Assembly: GCA_905236535.1 (NCBI GenBank)
Contig: CAJOQN010000093.1
Coordinates: forward strand, 1-7,285
Direction: 5' to 3'
DNA length: 7,285 bases
DNA from: an uncultured Bacilli bacterium
GTDB taxonomy: Bacteria; Bacillota_I; Bacilli_A; RFN20; CAG-826
The notes beneath the pieces are model-generated. The model was not told where the DNA came from. It searched no databases and was given only the letters and a program-made list of their open reading frames with translations. This document shows positions 1 to 5,096 of this stretch, one piece after another. Position 1 is the first letter of the stretch; each line of letters begins with the position of its first letter. The position numbers and the translations under genes are program-made.

Positions 1-75
1 GTTTCTTAACAATTTATTTGTTAAGTCTAAAACGTAAATTAAAAGGGGCTAAGTCACCTTATAGGTTTCTTAACA
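1..75. repeat. 11-bp direct repeat and hairpin near the left edge
   Basis: The 11-mer GTTTCTTAACA occurs at 1-11 and again at 65-75. The first copy is also part of an inverted repeat, CTTAACAA (5-12) against TTGTTAAG (18-25), with a 5-nt loop. No T tract follows on either strand, so this hairpin is not a convincing terminator. The second copy lies in the loop of the deoD terminator. Its purpose is unknown, and it could be chance in AT-rich DNA. Confidence 0.4.
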
Positions 76-88
76 GCCCCTTTTAATT
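37..88 (-). terminator. deoD terminator, probably bidirectional
   Basis: Perfect 14-bp arms, AATTAAAAGGGGCT (37-50) and AGCCCCTTTTAATT (75-88), enclose a 24-nt loop. The loop can form a smaller nested stem (51-53 with 69-71, and 57-59 with 63-65). The arm carries T-rich sequence after the GC core on both strands, so it could stop deoD from the right and an unseen plus-strand gene from the left. The deoD stop codon touches the base of the stem. Confidence 0.8.
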
Positions 89-815
89 ATTCATGTTCTG
101 TACAGAATTGTTCGGCGCCAAGGATGGCAATTTCAATCATCTCTTTTAGGCCAGCCTGTCTTTGTTCTCCGGTTGCTTTCTCATCAGGATTGAGGAAGTT
201 ATCGGTGACAGTGAGAAGACAAGCCGCTTTCTTTTTAAGCCTTAAGGCATTGCAGTAAAGGGCGTATGATTCCATTTCAACGGCAAGGATTCCCATCGAG
301 GCCCATCTCTTCCAACTGTTAGGATCACTATCATAGAAGACATCAGCGCTTAAGACATTGCCAGTGTGAAGTCTCTTCTTCTTTTCATTTGCTTTGTTAT
401 AAATGGCTAATGCGACTTCAAAGTCACAGTTCGCGGAGAATTGATCTAAACCATATTGCTTATACCATGAACTATCGGTGGAAGCCCCAATCGCTAAGAT
501 GACATCGAAGAGATTAACTTCTGGTTGATAAGCTCCACATGTTCCAACGCGGATGATGACATCAACATCATAGCTTGAATATAATTCATGAGAGTAGATG
601 CCGACGGATGGTTGACCCATTCCTGAGGCCATAACGGAAATTCTTTTTCCGTTTTCTGTATAGCCGGTAAATCCAAGCATTCCACGGAGATTGGTCACTT
701 CTTTAACATTGTGTAAGAAGGTATCCGCGATCCATCTTGCTCTTAAAGGATCTCCTGGCATGAGGACGACGTTAGCAAAATCGCCACGATTAGCGTTTAT
801 GTGAGGTGTAGGCAT
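87..815 (-). CDS. deoD: purine nucleoside phosphorylase, DeoD type
   Basis: Cytosolic enzyme of purine salvage. It splits purine (deoxy)nucleosides with phosphate to give the free base and (deoxy)ribose-1-phosphate. The 242-residue product aligns along its whole length with the bacterial hexameric DeoD family (E. coli about 239 residues). The N-terminal TPHINA motif carries the His used in the neighbouring active site. MPGDPLRA (19-26) and NLRGMLGFTG (42-51) supply phosphate-binding Arg residues, and IIRVGTCGA (87-95) is the next family motif. VEMES carries the ribose-binding Glu pair, and TVTDN carries the base-contacting Asp, with Thr where many family members have Ser. The start at 815 is preferred over an upstream in-frame ATG at 950, because family homology begins exactly at MPTPHIN and AAGGAGAA lies 5 nt before it. 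Downstream is a strong terminator. The upstream gene is divergent, so deoD appears to be transcribed alone rather than with deoC/pdp. Confidence 0.95.
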   Translation of the reverse strand: MPTPHINANRGDFANVVLMPGDPLRARWIADTFLHNVKEVTNLRGMLGFTGYTENGKRISVMASGMGQPSVGIYSHELYSSYDVDVIIRVGTCGAYQPEVNLFDVILAIGASTDSSWYKQYGLDQFSANCDFEVALAIYNKANEKKKRLHTGNVLSADVFYDSDPNSWKRWASMGILAVEMESYALYCNALRLKKKAACLLTVTDNFLNPDEKATGEQRQAGLKEMIEIAILGAEQFCTEHE

Positions 816-820
816 AAGTT

Positions 821-828
821 TTCTCCTT
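821..828 (-). promoter_or_regulatory. Shine-Dalgarno that fixes the deoD start
   Basis: AAGGAGAA on the minus strand lies 5 nt before the ATG at 815. It decides against the in-frame ATG at 950, whose 45-residue extension is unlike any DeoD and would overlap the divergent gene at 907. Confidence 0.85.
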
Positions 829-835
829 AATCCGC

Positions 836-847
836 ATAATATATTAT
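836..847 (-). promoter_or_regulatory. possible deoD -10 region in a 12-bp AT palindrome
   Basis: ATAATATATTAT is a perfect 12-bp palindrome. On the minus strand it offers TATTAT (841-836), and just upstream GATAAT (848-843), as -10 candidates before the deoD Shine-Dalgarno. No good -35 is visible at 16-18 bp, so the exact promoter is uncertain. Confidence 0.35.
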
Positions 848-869
848 CATAAACTTTGATATGTATTAA

Positions 870-898
870 TAGAAAGATTACCTTAAAAAGTCTATAAT
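870..898 (+). promoter_or_regulatory. promoter of the RQC-like gene
   Basis: Consensus -10 TATAAT at 893-898 with a moderate -35 TAGAAA at 870-875, spacer 17. The expected transcription start (about 905) falls at or just before the ATG at 907, so the mRNA would have almost no 5' leader. Confidence 0.6.
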
Positions 899-906
899 AT
901 GACATC

Positions 907-1287
907 ATGAAAGAGAAATATCTTCCTAATCTCACCGATATCAAAATCATGGTGACCGTTGAATATTTAAATGAACAAGGTTATTATCCTCTTCCCCAAG
1001 GAGTTTTAAAAATACTTTCGGGAGTCATTGATTTTGAAACCAAAGATTTTTTAAATTGCCCAACATTTCAAACTATTATCTCGTATAATTCCAAGAAAAT
1101 TTCTCGTTCCATTCTCTTGTTGGTGAGATATCGCTACTTGGAAAAGAAATATGATGTTAACACTAATGAGTTATATCTCTCATTAGGAGAAAGAGGAAAA
1201 GGTTTCCTCCTTTCCTATAGGAAACATCATAAATTGAACTATAAAAAACACCAAAAAATCGAAAAAAGAACAATTGTTAAAATATAA
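907..1287 (+). CDS. small protein with RQC-like winged-helix domain
   Basis: The 126-residue basic protein has no membrane segment or signal peptide. Residues about 30-103 follow the layout of the RQC winged helix at the C-terminus of RecQ helicases. A VLKILSG helix (33-39) is followed by a short insert, then a segment ending in SYNSKKISRSILLLV (59-73) that resembles the 'G.G.skkeWr.li..L' helix pair. A YLEKK strand (77-81) and ELYLSLGERGKGFLL (88-102) then resemble the RQC wing 'y.vLkLTekGre.L'. No helicase domain is present or nearby. The last 24 residues are Lys/Arg/His-rich, which would suit nucleic-acid binding. No Shine-Dalgarno precedes the ATG, but TATAAT ends 8 nt before it, so translation is probably leaderless. 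Standalone RQC-minor families exist in Bacillota; assignment to them is by motif pattern only. Another kind of winged helix is the main alternative. Confidence 0.55.
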   Translation: MKEKYLPNLTDIKIMVTVEYLNEQGYYPLPQGVLKILSGVIDFETKDFLNCPTFQTIISYNSKKISRSILLLVRYRYLEKKYDVNTNELYLSLGERGKGFLLSYRKHHKLNYKKHQKIEKRTIVKI

Positions 1288-1358
1288 AAATCAAAAGTTT
1301 TATATCTTTTGAGGGATAAATAAGATACAATAAATAATTGCTAAAAGGAGGCTAAGAA

Positions 1359-2147
1359 ATGGAATTTATTTGGAACACAGCATATTATAACTGGATTATT
1401 GACCTAGTGATTGTTTTGATTGTTTATGGCTTGATGCTATTTTCTTTAATCAAGACTTCTCGTCGTGTCGTTCCATTTATTGTTTTTTCCATTTCATTTT
1501 TCCTCGCGATTCTTTCATTTATCTTCAATCTTCAATATTCCTTTATTTTGATTATTGCGATGACCGTTGTCCTCCTTGTTCTTATCGGGTATGCGAATAT
1601 TGGTGATTTCTCCTCTTTCCTTTCTAACCCATTTAAAAAGATTAAAACGAGGAATGTGAAATTCGGAGTGGAAAAAATCTTTGATTCCCAAAGCTTCTAT
1701 AAGCAAGTGGAAAGCTCCATCTTAGATTTGTCTAAAACGAGAACGGGGGCCATTATTACCTTCGAAAAGAATCAATCACTTCGAAATTTCATAAAGAATG
1801 GTATCGAAGTTAACGCTCCATTTACTCCAGAACTTATCAGTACAATATTCTATGAAGGAACAAGACTCCACGATGGTGCGGTCATTGTCCATGGCAATCA
1901 AATTGTCGCTGCTGCCGTCTTCTTCAACTTAACAACTCAACCATTTGCGGTTAAATATGGTTCTCGTCATAGAGCAGCTATCGGTATCTCTGAAGTCTCT
2001 GACGCTATCACCGTGGTCGTCAGTGAAGAGACAGGAAGAATCAGCTTCGCGGTCAATGGTCAACTTGAACCAGTCGATAGTGAATCCTTCTTAAAAGTAT
2101 TTGAAAATTATATGTCCGAGAGTTTCACTCCTGAACACGATGAATAA
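1359..2147 (+). CDS. cdaA: diadenylate cyclase CdaA (c-di-AMP synthase)
   Basis: Membrane-bound enzyme that makes cyclic di-AMP from two ATP. This second messenger controls potassium and osmolyte transport and cell-wall balance in Bacillota. The 262-residue protein is close to the usual 270-280. Three membrane helices lie at about 13-31, 38-56 and 60-78, followed by a linker and the cytosolic DAC domain (about 98-245). Catalytic signatures are intact: TGAIITFE (129-136), LHDGAVIV with the DGA motif at 172-174, and GSRHRAA with RHR at 203-205, then ISEVSDAITVVVSEETG (210-226). AAAGGAGG lies 7 nt before the ATG. A possible -10, TACAAT (1326-1331), has no clear -35. In most Bacillota cdaA is followed by cdaR (ybbR) and glmM. 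Here it stands alone, closed by a terminator and a convergent gene. Confidence 0.96.
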   Translation: MEFIWNTAYYNWIIDLVIVLIVYGLMLFSLIKTSRRVVPFIVFSISFFLAILSFIFNLQYSFILIIAMTVVLLVLIGYANIGDFSSFLSNPFKKIKTRNVKFGVEKIFDSQSFYKQVESSILDLSKTRTGAIITFEKNQSLRNFIKNGIEVNAPFTPELISTIFYEGTRLHDGAVIVHGNQIVAAAVFFNLTTQPFAVKYGSRHRAAIGISEVSDAITVVVSEETGRISFAVNGQLEPVDSESFLKVFENYMSESFTPEHDE

Positions 2148-2151
2148 AAAT

Positions 2152-2177
2152 AGAGTAGCGTTGCTACTCTTTTTTTT
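2152..2177. terminator. bidirectional terminator between convergent genes
   Basis: Perfect 8-bp stem AGAGTAGC (2152-2159) / GCTACTCT (2163-2170) with a GTT loop. Eight T follow on the plus strand (2170-2177), and a T-rich run from the AATAAAAATA side follows on the minus strand. It serves cdaA from the left and the SPFH-like gene from the right. The TAG stop of the minus-strand gene (2164-2166) lies inside the stem. Confidence 0.9.
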
Positions 2178-2589
2178 CTCTGATTCCTAAATATTTTAAG
2201 CCCATCTCTTTGAGGGTATTAGTCAATATTTCGTTGCTCATCTCTGAGTTATTGTTATTTGCCTCATTAACTTTTTCTTCAATGCTTTCTTTGGTGTAGT
2301 GATATAATTTCACATCTTCCACTTGATAAGTGATAATCAAATTTCTCCCGTTTTCGATATGAATATTTTTTTCCATTGGAGTTATCGTGTAGACCCCTTT
2401 TCTTTTATAGATTATCGGCATAAAGAAATAGGTACCTGGCCCCACAATTTTATAAAATTGTTCGACTTTTTCCACCAGCATCATTTGATTTTTCTTAACT
2501 TTATAAACTCCTGAAAGGAAAAAGATACCCACTCCTAGGAGTAAGACCAAAGGGACAACGATATAAAAGATAATTTCGATTTCTTTCAT
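2164..2589 (-). CDS. minimal SPFH/Band 7-like membrane protein
   Basis: From the preferred ATG at 2589 the product is 141 residues. One N-terminal membrane helix (about 7-27) is followed by a region that resembles the first part of an SPFH (stomatin/prohibitin/flotillin) domain. YKVKKNQMMLVEKVEQFYKI (29-48) matches the 'v.p.e..vver.Gry' strand pair. VGPGTYFFMP (49-58) matches the 'l.pGlhf.iP' turn, and NLIITYQVEDVKLYHY (83-98) matches the 'v.v..y.v.dp..y' segment. SPFH proteins are normally about 250-400 residues with a long coiled coil; here the protein stops after an Asn-rich linker and a short helix. The ending looks genuine, because the stop sits in the shared terminator. No Shine-Dalgarno is present at either in-frame ATG (2598 or 2589). 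An 8-A run lies in the last codons. The Fur-type box covers its promoter. Function is unknown; SPFH proteins usually scaffold membrane microdomains or protease complexes. Confidence 0.6.
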   Translation of the reverse strand: MKEIEIIFYIVVPLVLLLGVGIFFLSGVYKVKKNQMMLVEKVEQFYKIVGPGTYFFMPIIYKRKGVYTITPMEKNIHIENGRNLIITYQVEDVKLYHYTKESIEEKVNEANNNNSEMSNEILTNTLKEMGLKYLGIREKKE

Positions 2590-2596
2590 AATATGC

Positions 2597-2625
2597 ATTT
2601 TAAATGAAAATGATTATCATTTAAA
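2597..2625 (-). promoter_or_regulatory. promoter of the SPFH-like gene
   Basis: On the minus strand, TTTAAA (2625-2620) and TAAAAT (2602-2597) are separated by exactly 17 bp. The Fur-type box (2605-2619) fills the spacer, so bound repressor would block RNA polymerase. The predicted start near 2590 is next to the ATG at 2589. Confidence 0.5.
2599..2625. promoter_or_regulatory. Fur/PerR-family operator (7-1-7 box)
   Basis: TGAAAATGATTATCA at 2605-2619 matches the Bacillus 7-1-7 Fur box TGATAATNATTATCA at all but one specified position. It lies in a larger 27-bp palindrome centred on G2612, in which 12 of 13 base pairs are symmetric; outer arms TTTAAATGA (2599-2607) and TCATTTAAA (2617-2625) are perfect. 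It sits between divergent genes and overlaps the promoter region of both. TGA/TCA ends favour Fur over PerR (TTA/TAA) or Zur (TCG/CGA), but members of this family cannot be firmly separated by one site. Confidence 0.8.
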
Positions 2626-2644
2626 GTCACTTAATGGTTATAAT
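2614..2644 (+). promoter_or_regulatory. promoter of the Nudix-NERD-membrane operon
   Basis: Consensus -10 TATAAT at 2639-2644. The best -35 candidate, TTATCA (2614-2619), is at a long 19-bp spacing and is part of the Fur-type box. The predicted start (about 2651) is only a few nt before the ATG at 2655, and there is no Shine-Dalgarno. Confidence 0.5.
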
Positions 2645-2654
2645 ATTTTTACAT

Positions 2655-3269
2655 ATGGCCGTGACTTCCAAACACATTTATGATTTCTTAATTAAAGTTC
2701 AATCCATCTCTAAGATTGGCTTACTTTATAGTAAAGATCCTTATGCTTTATCTAATTATAAAGAGATAAATGATTTATCAACTTCTTTCTTGGAACAATT
2801 TTTAGAAGTGGAATTTGATCGCCCTAATTATTTTCAAAGAGATGTCTATCCCACTCCAAATGTTTCAGTTAGAACCGTTATCTTTAACGATAAAAGAGAT
2901 AAAGTCTTACTGGTAAGAGAAGCTAAGACTCAGGATTATTCTCTTCCAGGCGGGTGGGCTGATTTATATGATTCTCCAAGTCAAACGGCAATAAATGAAT
3001 CACGACAAGAAGCTGGCGCAGACCTCAGAGATTTAAGACTTGTCGGAGTGGTTAATAGAACGCCATTTAAATCCCCAACTTCCGTCCCTGAATATGTGGT
3101 CATCTTTGAAGCAAAGCTCAATGGGGAATTAAAAGAACATGAATATGAAACTGATAATGTGGCCTTTTTTCCAATTGATAATCTCCCTTTACTTTCTAAA
3201 AAAGTTTCACCAGGAGAAGTGGAAAGAATGATTAAAGCGGCTTTTAATAATGAGGTTATCTTTGATTAA
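2655..3269 (+). CDS. Nudix hydrolase with N-terminal Nudix_N-like domain
   Basis: Cytosolic protein of 204 residues. Residues 1-65 resemble the helical N-terminal domain found on the YjhB-type group of Nudix proteins ('hydrolase of X-linked nucleoside diphosphate, N-terminal'). Residues about 68-200 form the Nudix fold, with SVRTVIFNDKRDKVLLVREA (71-90), SLPGGWAD (96-103) and the Nudix box. The box reads G100-x5-D106-x7-N114-E115-S-x-Q118-E119-x-G121, against the usual G-x5-E-x7-R-E-U-x-E-E-x-G. Arg is therefore Asn and one metal-binding Glu is Gln. Asp at the first acidic position occurs in this subgroup. Likely substrates are nucleoside diphosphates linked to another moiety, such as ADP-ribose or a nucleotide sugar, but the specificity cannot be read. 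The start at 2655 is preferred over an ATG at 2634, because the latter lies upstream of the -10 box. It is the first gene of a three-gene operon behind the Fur-type operator. Confidence 0.85.
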   Translation: MAVTSKHIYDFLIKVQSISKIGLLYSKDPYALSNYKEINDLSTSFLEQFLEVEFDRPNYFQRDVYPTPNVSVRTVIFNDKRDKVLLVREAKTQDYSLPGGWADLYDSPSQTAINESRQEAGADLRDLRLVGVVNRTPFKSPTSVPEYVVIFEAKLNGELKEHEYETDNVAFFPIDNLPLLSKKVSPGEVERMIKAAFNNEVIFD

Positions 3270-3270
3270 T

Positions 3271-3924
3271 ATGATTATTTTAATGCTCAATATTGTTCAA
3301 ATTTCTTTTATCATCGTCGCTTCGGTGATTGTTTTAGGTGGTTTACTCTTCCTTTTGTTTGGCCCAATTAGAAAAGCCGCAATCAAAAAGAAATATCGTG
3401 AATATTATTATTCTTTGATTTATAAAATCGCTGTGGATAAAGATTATTTCTTAATCAATAATTTCCTCTTTACGATGGATGACCAACATAATGCTTTAAT
3501 CAATCATGTCCTATGCGGAAATAAATACATTTATTTAATTAATTCATATTATTTTAATGGGAATATTAATGGGACAATTTCTGATCGCGCGCTTATCTAC
3601 ACTCCTAAAAAAGGACAAAAGAAATATATCAACAATCCTCTTTTATCAATGAAGAGACTTCTTGAAAGATTATCAATGATCACCAATCTTGACCCCGATT
3701 TATTCATCGGTATCGTTTTGGTAAATGACGATGTTAACATCGATATAAATGGTGAATCTAATACTTATTTCTTCACCAATCGAAATAAACTTAATCATCT
3801 CATCAAAGAGATTGAAAATAGAAATATTGCGATGATTGACCAAAAGCAATTAGAGAATGCGGTCAATGCTTTAAGCGACTCCTCAAACAAACTCAAAAAG
3901 AAAAATGTCCAATCTAAGAAATAA
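3271..3924 (+). CDS. membrane-anchored protein with degenerate NERD-like domain
   Basis: The 217-residue protein has one strong N-terminal membrane helix (about 8-30) followed by a basic stretch (GPIRKAAIKKKYR), so the rest should be cytosolic. Residues about 73-185 resemble the NERD (nuclease-related, PD-(D/E)XK-like) domain. ALINHVLCGNKYIYLINSYY (75-94) followed by FNGNINGT (95-102) aligns with the family pattern 'iDhvli....ifviE.KnysG.i.G'. NNPLLSMKRL (121-130) matches its 'NPl.Q...h...L' helix, and DLFIGIVLVND (143-153) matches the 'v...vvf' strand. The expected catalytic Asp, Glu and Lys positions appear as Asn, Asn and Tyr, so nuclease activity is unlikely. The tail is Lys-rich. The start at 3271 lies 1 nt after the Nudix stop (TAATATG), suggesting coupled translation. 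An in-frame ATG at 3250 would overlap the Nudix gene and has no better ribosome site. Alternative: an unrelated family with a similar pattern. Confidence 0.55.
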   Translation: MIILMLNIVQISFIIVASVIVLGGLLFLLFGPIRKAAIKKKYREYYYSLIYKIAVDKDYFLINNFLFTMDDQHNALINHVLCGNKYIYLINSYYFNGNINGTISDRALIYTPKKGQKKYINNPLLSMKRLLERLSMITNLDPDLFIGIVLVNDDVNIDINGESNTYFFTNRNKLNHLIKEIENRNIAMIDQKQLENAVNALSDSSNKLKKKNVQSKK

Positions 3925-4906
3925 AGCCAAAGAAAATCATCATTACTTTTTTGGTGAATGGGTCTTATCCATTCTCGTTTGTCTTTTGTGTGGAGCCTTA
4001 GTCTTAAGTGGTCTTATCGATACCATATTTATTTATCTTTTATTTCCATTTTTAATCGCTCCTATTTTATTTTTAGCCCACACGATTTGTTTATCCTTCA
4101 AATATGGTGGAGAACTTTCATTTAAATCATTTTTTAAGAACTTTCTTTTGTTTTTCAAAAACCCGAACTATGGAAGTTTCAATATTCTTTCTTCCTTTTT
4201 TAGAAGTTTGCTTATTTATCTTGTTTCTTTCATTTTTATGGGAGTTTTAGGAGTGATTATCACTAAAAATGTCTATCCTCTTGAATTTGATAAACTTTTA
4301 GAAACAGTGGAGCAGATTTTATTGGATTCCACTTTAATCTATGAGAATGAGCTCAGTGAACTCTTCAAAGACTGCCTTGATGCTTATAACCTATATTTGT
4401 ATTTAGTTAGCGTTCCTTCTTTGCTCATCCAATGGGGCTTTTTCATCTATTATATTTCTAAATCTTCTATTTCGATTTATTTCCGTTTATCTCTAAGTAA
4501 TGTTCCATCGCAATTTGTGAGAAGAATGGTTAATAGAGTCTTTTATCGTAACCGTCAATTAGTGATAGATTATTTTTCTTTAAATTTCCCTTTATTCATT
4601 ATTTACGCTTTTGTGGCGATCGCGGGATTTGTTATTGGTTTATTTTATTATCAAGAAGCTAACATTTTGGCTTTCATCCTTGTCGCTTTCTTTGTTTTAT
4701 TTATCTTCTTTATGCCTTTTTATATCGCAAACATGGAGACTTTATTCAACGAATATGAACCAATGTTTAAAGAGGCCTTTATCAATGTGTCAAAAGAAGC
4801 ATTTGCTCGTTTTGAAAATGATCCTAGTTTAAACGAGAATGAAAAAGAGCAGCTCCGCGCGGCCCTCAAAAAGGATGAAAAAGAAGATGATGATGAAATA
4901 AAATAA
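3905..4906 (+). CDS. six-helix integral membrane protein, unknown function
   Basis: This 333-residue protein is not recognised as any named family. Likely membrane helices lie at about 18-38, 41-63, 98-120, 161-186, 227-248 and 252-274, with a soluble segment rich in Glu/Asp/Leu at about 125-160 and a basic loop RRMVNRVFYRNR (206-217) between helices 4 and 5. The C-terminal about 60 residues are soluble and end in a charged Lys/Asp/Glu tail. The start overlaps the end of the preceding NERD-like gene by 20 nt in another frame. No clear Shine-Dalgarno is present, so translation is probably coupled to the gene before. Its place as third gene of the operon suggests it works with the Nudix and NERD-like proteins at the membrane; this is inference only. 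The stop lies within the T tract of the opposing tRNA-Gly terminator. Confidence 0.75.
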   Translation: MSNLRNKAKENHHYFFGEWVLSILVCLLCGALVLSGLIDTIFIYLLFPFLIAPILFLAHTICLSFKYGGELSFKSFFKNFLLFFKNPNYGSFNILSSFFRSLLIYLVSFIFMGVLGVIITKNVYPLEFDKLLETVEQILLDSTLIYENELSELFKDCLDAYNLYLYLVSVPSLLIQWGFFIYYISKSSISIYFRLSLSNVPSQFVRRMVNRVFYRNRQLVIDYFSLNFPLFIIYAFVAIAGFVIGLFYYQEANILAFILVAFFVLFIFFMPFYIANMETLFNEYEPMFKEAFINVSKEAFARFENDPSLNENEKEQLRAALKKDEKEDDDEIK

Positions 4907-4924
4907 AAAGCAGCAAGCGCTGCT
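4896..4924 (-). terminator. tRNA-Gly terminator
   Basis: Stem AGCAGC (4909-4914) / GCTGCT (4919-4924) with a 4-nt loop. On the minus strand it is followed by a run of Ts broken by single As (4908-4896), as expected for the end of the tRNA-Gly transcript. On the plus strand no T tract follows, so it would be a weak stop for the converging operon. Confidence 0.8.
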
Positions 4925-4936
4925 ATACGATCAATT

Positions 4937-5010
4937 TGGAGCAAGTGACGGGAATCGAACCCGCATATTAACCTTGGCAAGGTTACGTTCTACCACTGAA
5001 CTACACCTGC
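4937..5010 (-). tRNA. tRNA-Gly (anticodon GCC)
   Basis: The minus strand folds as a full cloverleaf. Acceptor GCAGGTG pairs with CACTTGC (one G-U). Next come the GTTC D stem with GGTAGAAC, anticodon stem TAACC/GGTTA with loop TTGCCAA (anticodon GCC), and T arm with GGTTCGATTCC. The discriminator is T and CCA is encoded at 4939-4937. It decodes GGC and GGT. It has its own promoter and terminator and is a single-gene unit. Confidence 0.97.
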
Positions 5011-5017
5011 AATTTAG

Positions 5018-5046
5018 TTGCAATTTCCAAATTGCCTTATTATTAT
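5018..5046 (+). promoter_or_regulatory. putative gltX promoter
   Basis: TTGCAA (5018-5023), 17-bp spacer, TATTAT (5041-5046). The predicted start near 5053 gives a leader of about 44 nt before the gltX ATG, with no room for a T-box. Its -10 overlaps the tRNA-Gly -10 on the other strand. Confidence 0.5.
5020..5035. repeat. 16-bp inverted repeat between divergent promoters
   Basis: GCAATTTCCAAATTGC has perfect 7-bp arms around a CC centre. On the minus strand it begins at the predicted tRNA-Gly start and could form a 5' leader hairpin. On the plus strand it overlaps the gltX -35. It could be an operator or a leader structure. Confidence 0.45.
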
Positions 5047-5069
5047 AACAAAGTTGAAATATCTTGCAA
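5042..5069 (-). promoter_or_regulatory. tRNA-Gly promoter
   Basis: On the minus strand: TTGCAA (5069-5064), 16-bp spacer, perfect TATAAT (5047-5042). The predicted start is near 5035, about 25 nt before the mature tRNA. Confidence 0.65.
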
Positions 5070-5096
5070 TAAGATAATTACGAAAGAAGGAAAATC

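Noticed and set aside
494..685. Minus-strand reading frame of 63 codons
   Set aside because: Lies wholly within deoD in another frame with no ribosome site; an overlap shadow.
816..950. 45-residue N-terminal extension of deoD from an upstream in-frame ATG
   Set aside because: DeoD homology begins at MPTPHIN, a strong Shine-Dalgarno precedes the ATG at 815, and the extension would overlap the divergent promoter and gene.
1291..1312. Hairpin TCAAAAG / CTTTTGA after the RQC-like gene
   Set aside because: AT-rich 7-bp stem with no T tract; not convincing as a terminator.
2634..2654. Upstream ATG start for the Nudix gene
   Set aside because: It precedes the TATAAT box at 2639-2644, so it would not be on the transcript, and it adds residues not typical of the family.
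4611..4832. Plus-strand 73-codon frame inside the membrane protein gene
   Set aside because: Overlaps a well-supported gene in another frame; no ribosome site.
4720..4980. Minus-strand reading frame of 86 codons, Ser/Phe-rich
   Set aside because: It runs through the tRNA-Gly gene and antisense to the membrane protein; low-complexity shadow.
5047..5096. T-box or other riboswitch upstream of gltX
   Set aside because: The leader is only about 44 nt and lacks a T-box core or a specifier stem.
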